DNA of 64,000 nucleotides from Comamonas phosphati (GTDB lineage: Bacteria > Pseudomonadota > Gammaproteobacteria > Burkholderiales > Burkholderiaceae_C): contig NZ_BMEU01000019.1 in the NCBI RefSeq assembly GCF_014637085.1, forward strand, positions 1 through 64,000. The letters run 5' to 3'. The notes beneath the pieces are model-generated. The model had not been told where the DNA came from. It saw only the letters and a program-made list of their open reading frames with translations, and made no database searches. How positions within the stretch are numbered: the stretch's first letter is position 1; the number at the start of each line of letters is the position of its first letter. Below are positions 63,764 through 64,000 of the stretch, one piece after another. The position numbers and the translations under genes are program-made.

Positions 63764-64000
63764 ATGAAATCCAGGAACCCCGGATTCTGGGCCGCGCTGC
63801 AGGGCGGGCAAGGCAATCAGGGCAACCGCGGACGGGAGCCCAGCCTGGAGCCCGCAGCGCCTTCGCCCGGCCCCGAGGGCGCGGGCACGCCGGGTTGGCT
63901 GCGTGCGGCCCAGATGGCCAATACCGCTTCTTCGGCTTCGGCCCAGCAGGAACTGCAGTTGGGCGCCGAGCAGGCATCTGCCGCAGGTTCATTTGCCAGC
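63764..64000 (+). CDS. Start of a hypothetical protein, cut by the window edge
   Basis: A frame open to the last base starts at ATG 63764 after AAAGGGGCGG. It encodes 79 residues: MKSRNPGFWAALQGGQGN, then a Pro/Glu-rich part and an Ala/Ser/Gln-rich part (AQQELQLGAEQASAAGS). The composition is of a disordered N-terminus, perhaps of a cytoplasmic regulator or a membrane-anchored protein. No family can be given from this part. It is divergent from the DUF2069 gene. Confidence 0.5.
   Translation, partial: MKSRNPGFWAALQGGQGNQGNRGREPSLEPAAPSPGPEGAGTPGWLRAAQMANTASSASAQQELQLGAEQASAAGSFAS

Overview
The window comes from a GC-rich betaproteobacterium, most likely a member of the Comamonadaceae (Comamonas/Delftia/Acidovorax type). 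The evidence is the gene order ndk-rlmN-pilW-rodZ-ispG-hisS-yfgM-bamB-der-hfq-hflX-hflK-hflC-hisZ-purA, the use of hisZ, the surE-pcm-nlpD block, and two families of short intergenic repeats of a kind common in that family. It is chromosomal and mostly housekeeping. No rRNA, tRNA or CRISPR array was recognised.

Layout. 1-505: the 3' end of an IS5-family transposase abuts a broken membrane-protein gene. 505-8977: M20 hydrolase, DHH phosphoesterase, RluA-type pseudouridine synthase, a small MoaF-like protein, lytic transglycosylase, an alkB-ada alkylation-repair pair and a META-domain lipoprotein. 9363-13946: DUF2242 lipoprotein, M23 peptidase, PaiB-like FMN-binding protein and a DUF3300 protein with a glutamine-rich repeat tail. 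14494-23190: glnS, a small secreted Pro/Tyr-rich protein, alpha/beta hydrolase-arfB-carboxylesterase, an SMR pump, map with a possible degraded ParD-like gene, a PhoD-type phosphatase and a quinone oxidoreductase. 23330-29660: surE-pcm-nlpD-rluD and scpB-rluB. 29796-46986: the long colinear run from ndk to purA and a phosphoribosyltransferase. 47426-51356: a cell-envelope-like cluster (beta-propeller, NodB-type deacetylase, sterol-desaturase-like protein, EI24 membrane protein). 51363-56486: nitrogen control, with glnA behind NtrC sites and a sigma-54 promoter, then a small periplasmic protein and ntrBC. 56708-64000: an unknown protein, xthA, metallophosphoesterase, folA, thyA, an FAD-linked oxidase, a DUF2069 protein and the 5' end of one more gene.

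How the genes work together. Translation and RNA quality control recur (glnS, hisS, arfB, rlmN, rluB, rluD, hflX, hfq, map). The run from ndk to purA joins nucleotide and histidine metabolism, isoprenoid synthesis, envelope assembly (bamB, yfgM, rodZ, pilW) and membrane proteolysis control (hflKC). ntrBC would control the glnA promoter that lies just upstream of it. folA and thyA are adjacent, as expected for thymidylate synthesis.

Most unusual points: an Ada protein that keeps its acceptor cysteine but has lost three of the four zinc-ligand cysteines, while a nearly perfect Ada box remains in front of the gene; three copies of a dispersed repeat that each start just after a stop codon; and the deacetylase/propeller cluster. 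I found no clear defence island or obviously new large system.
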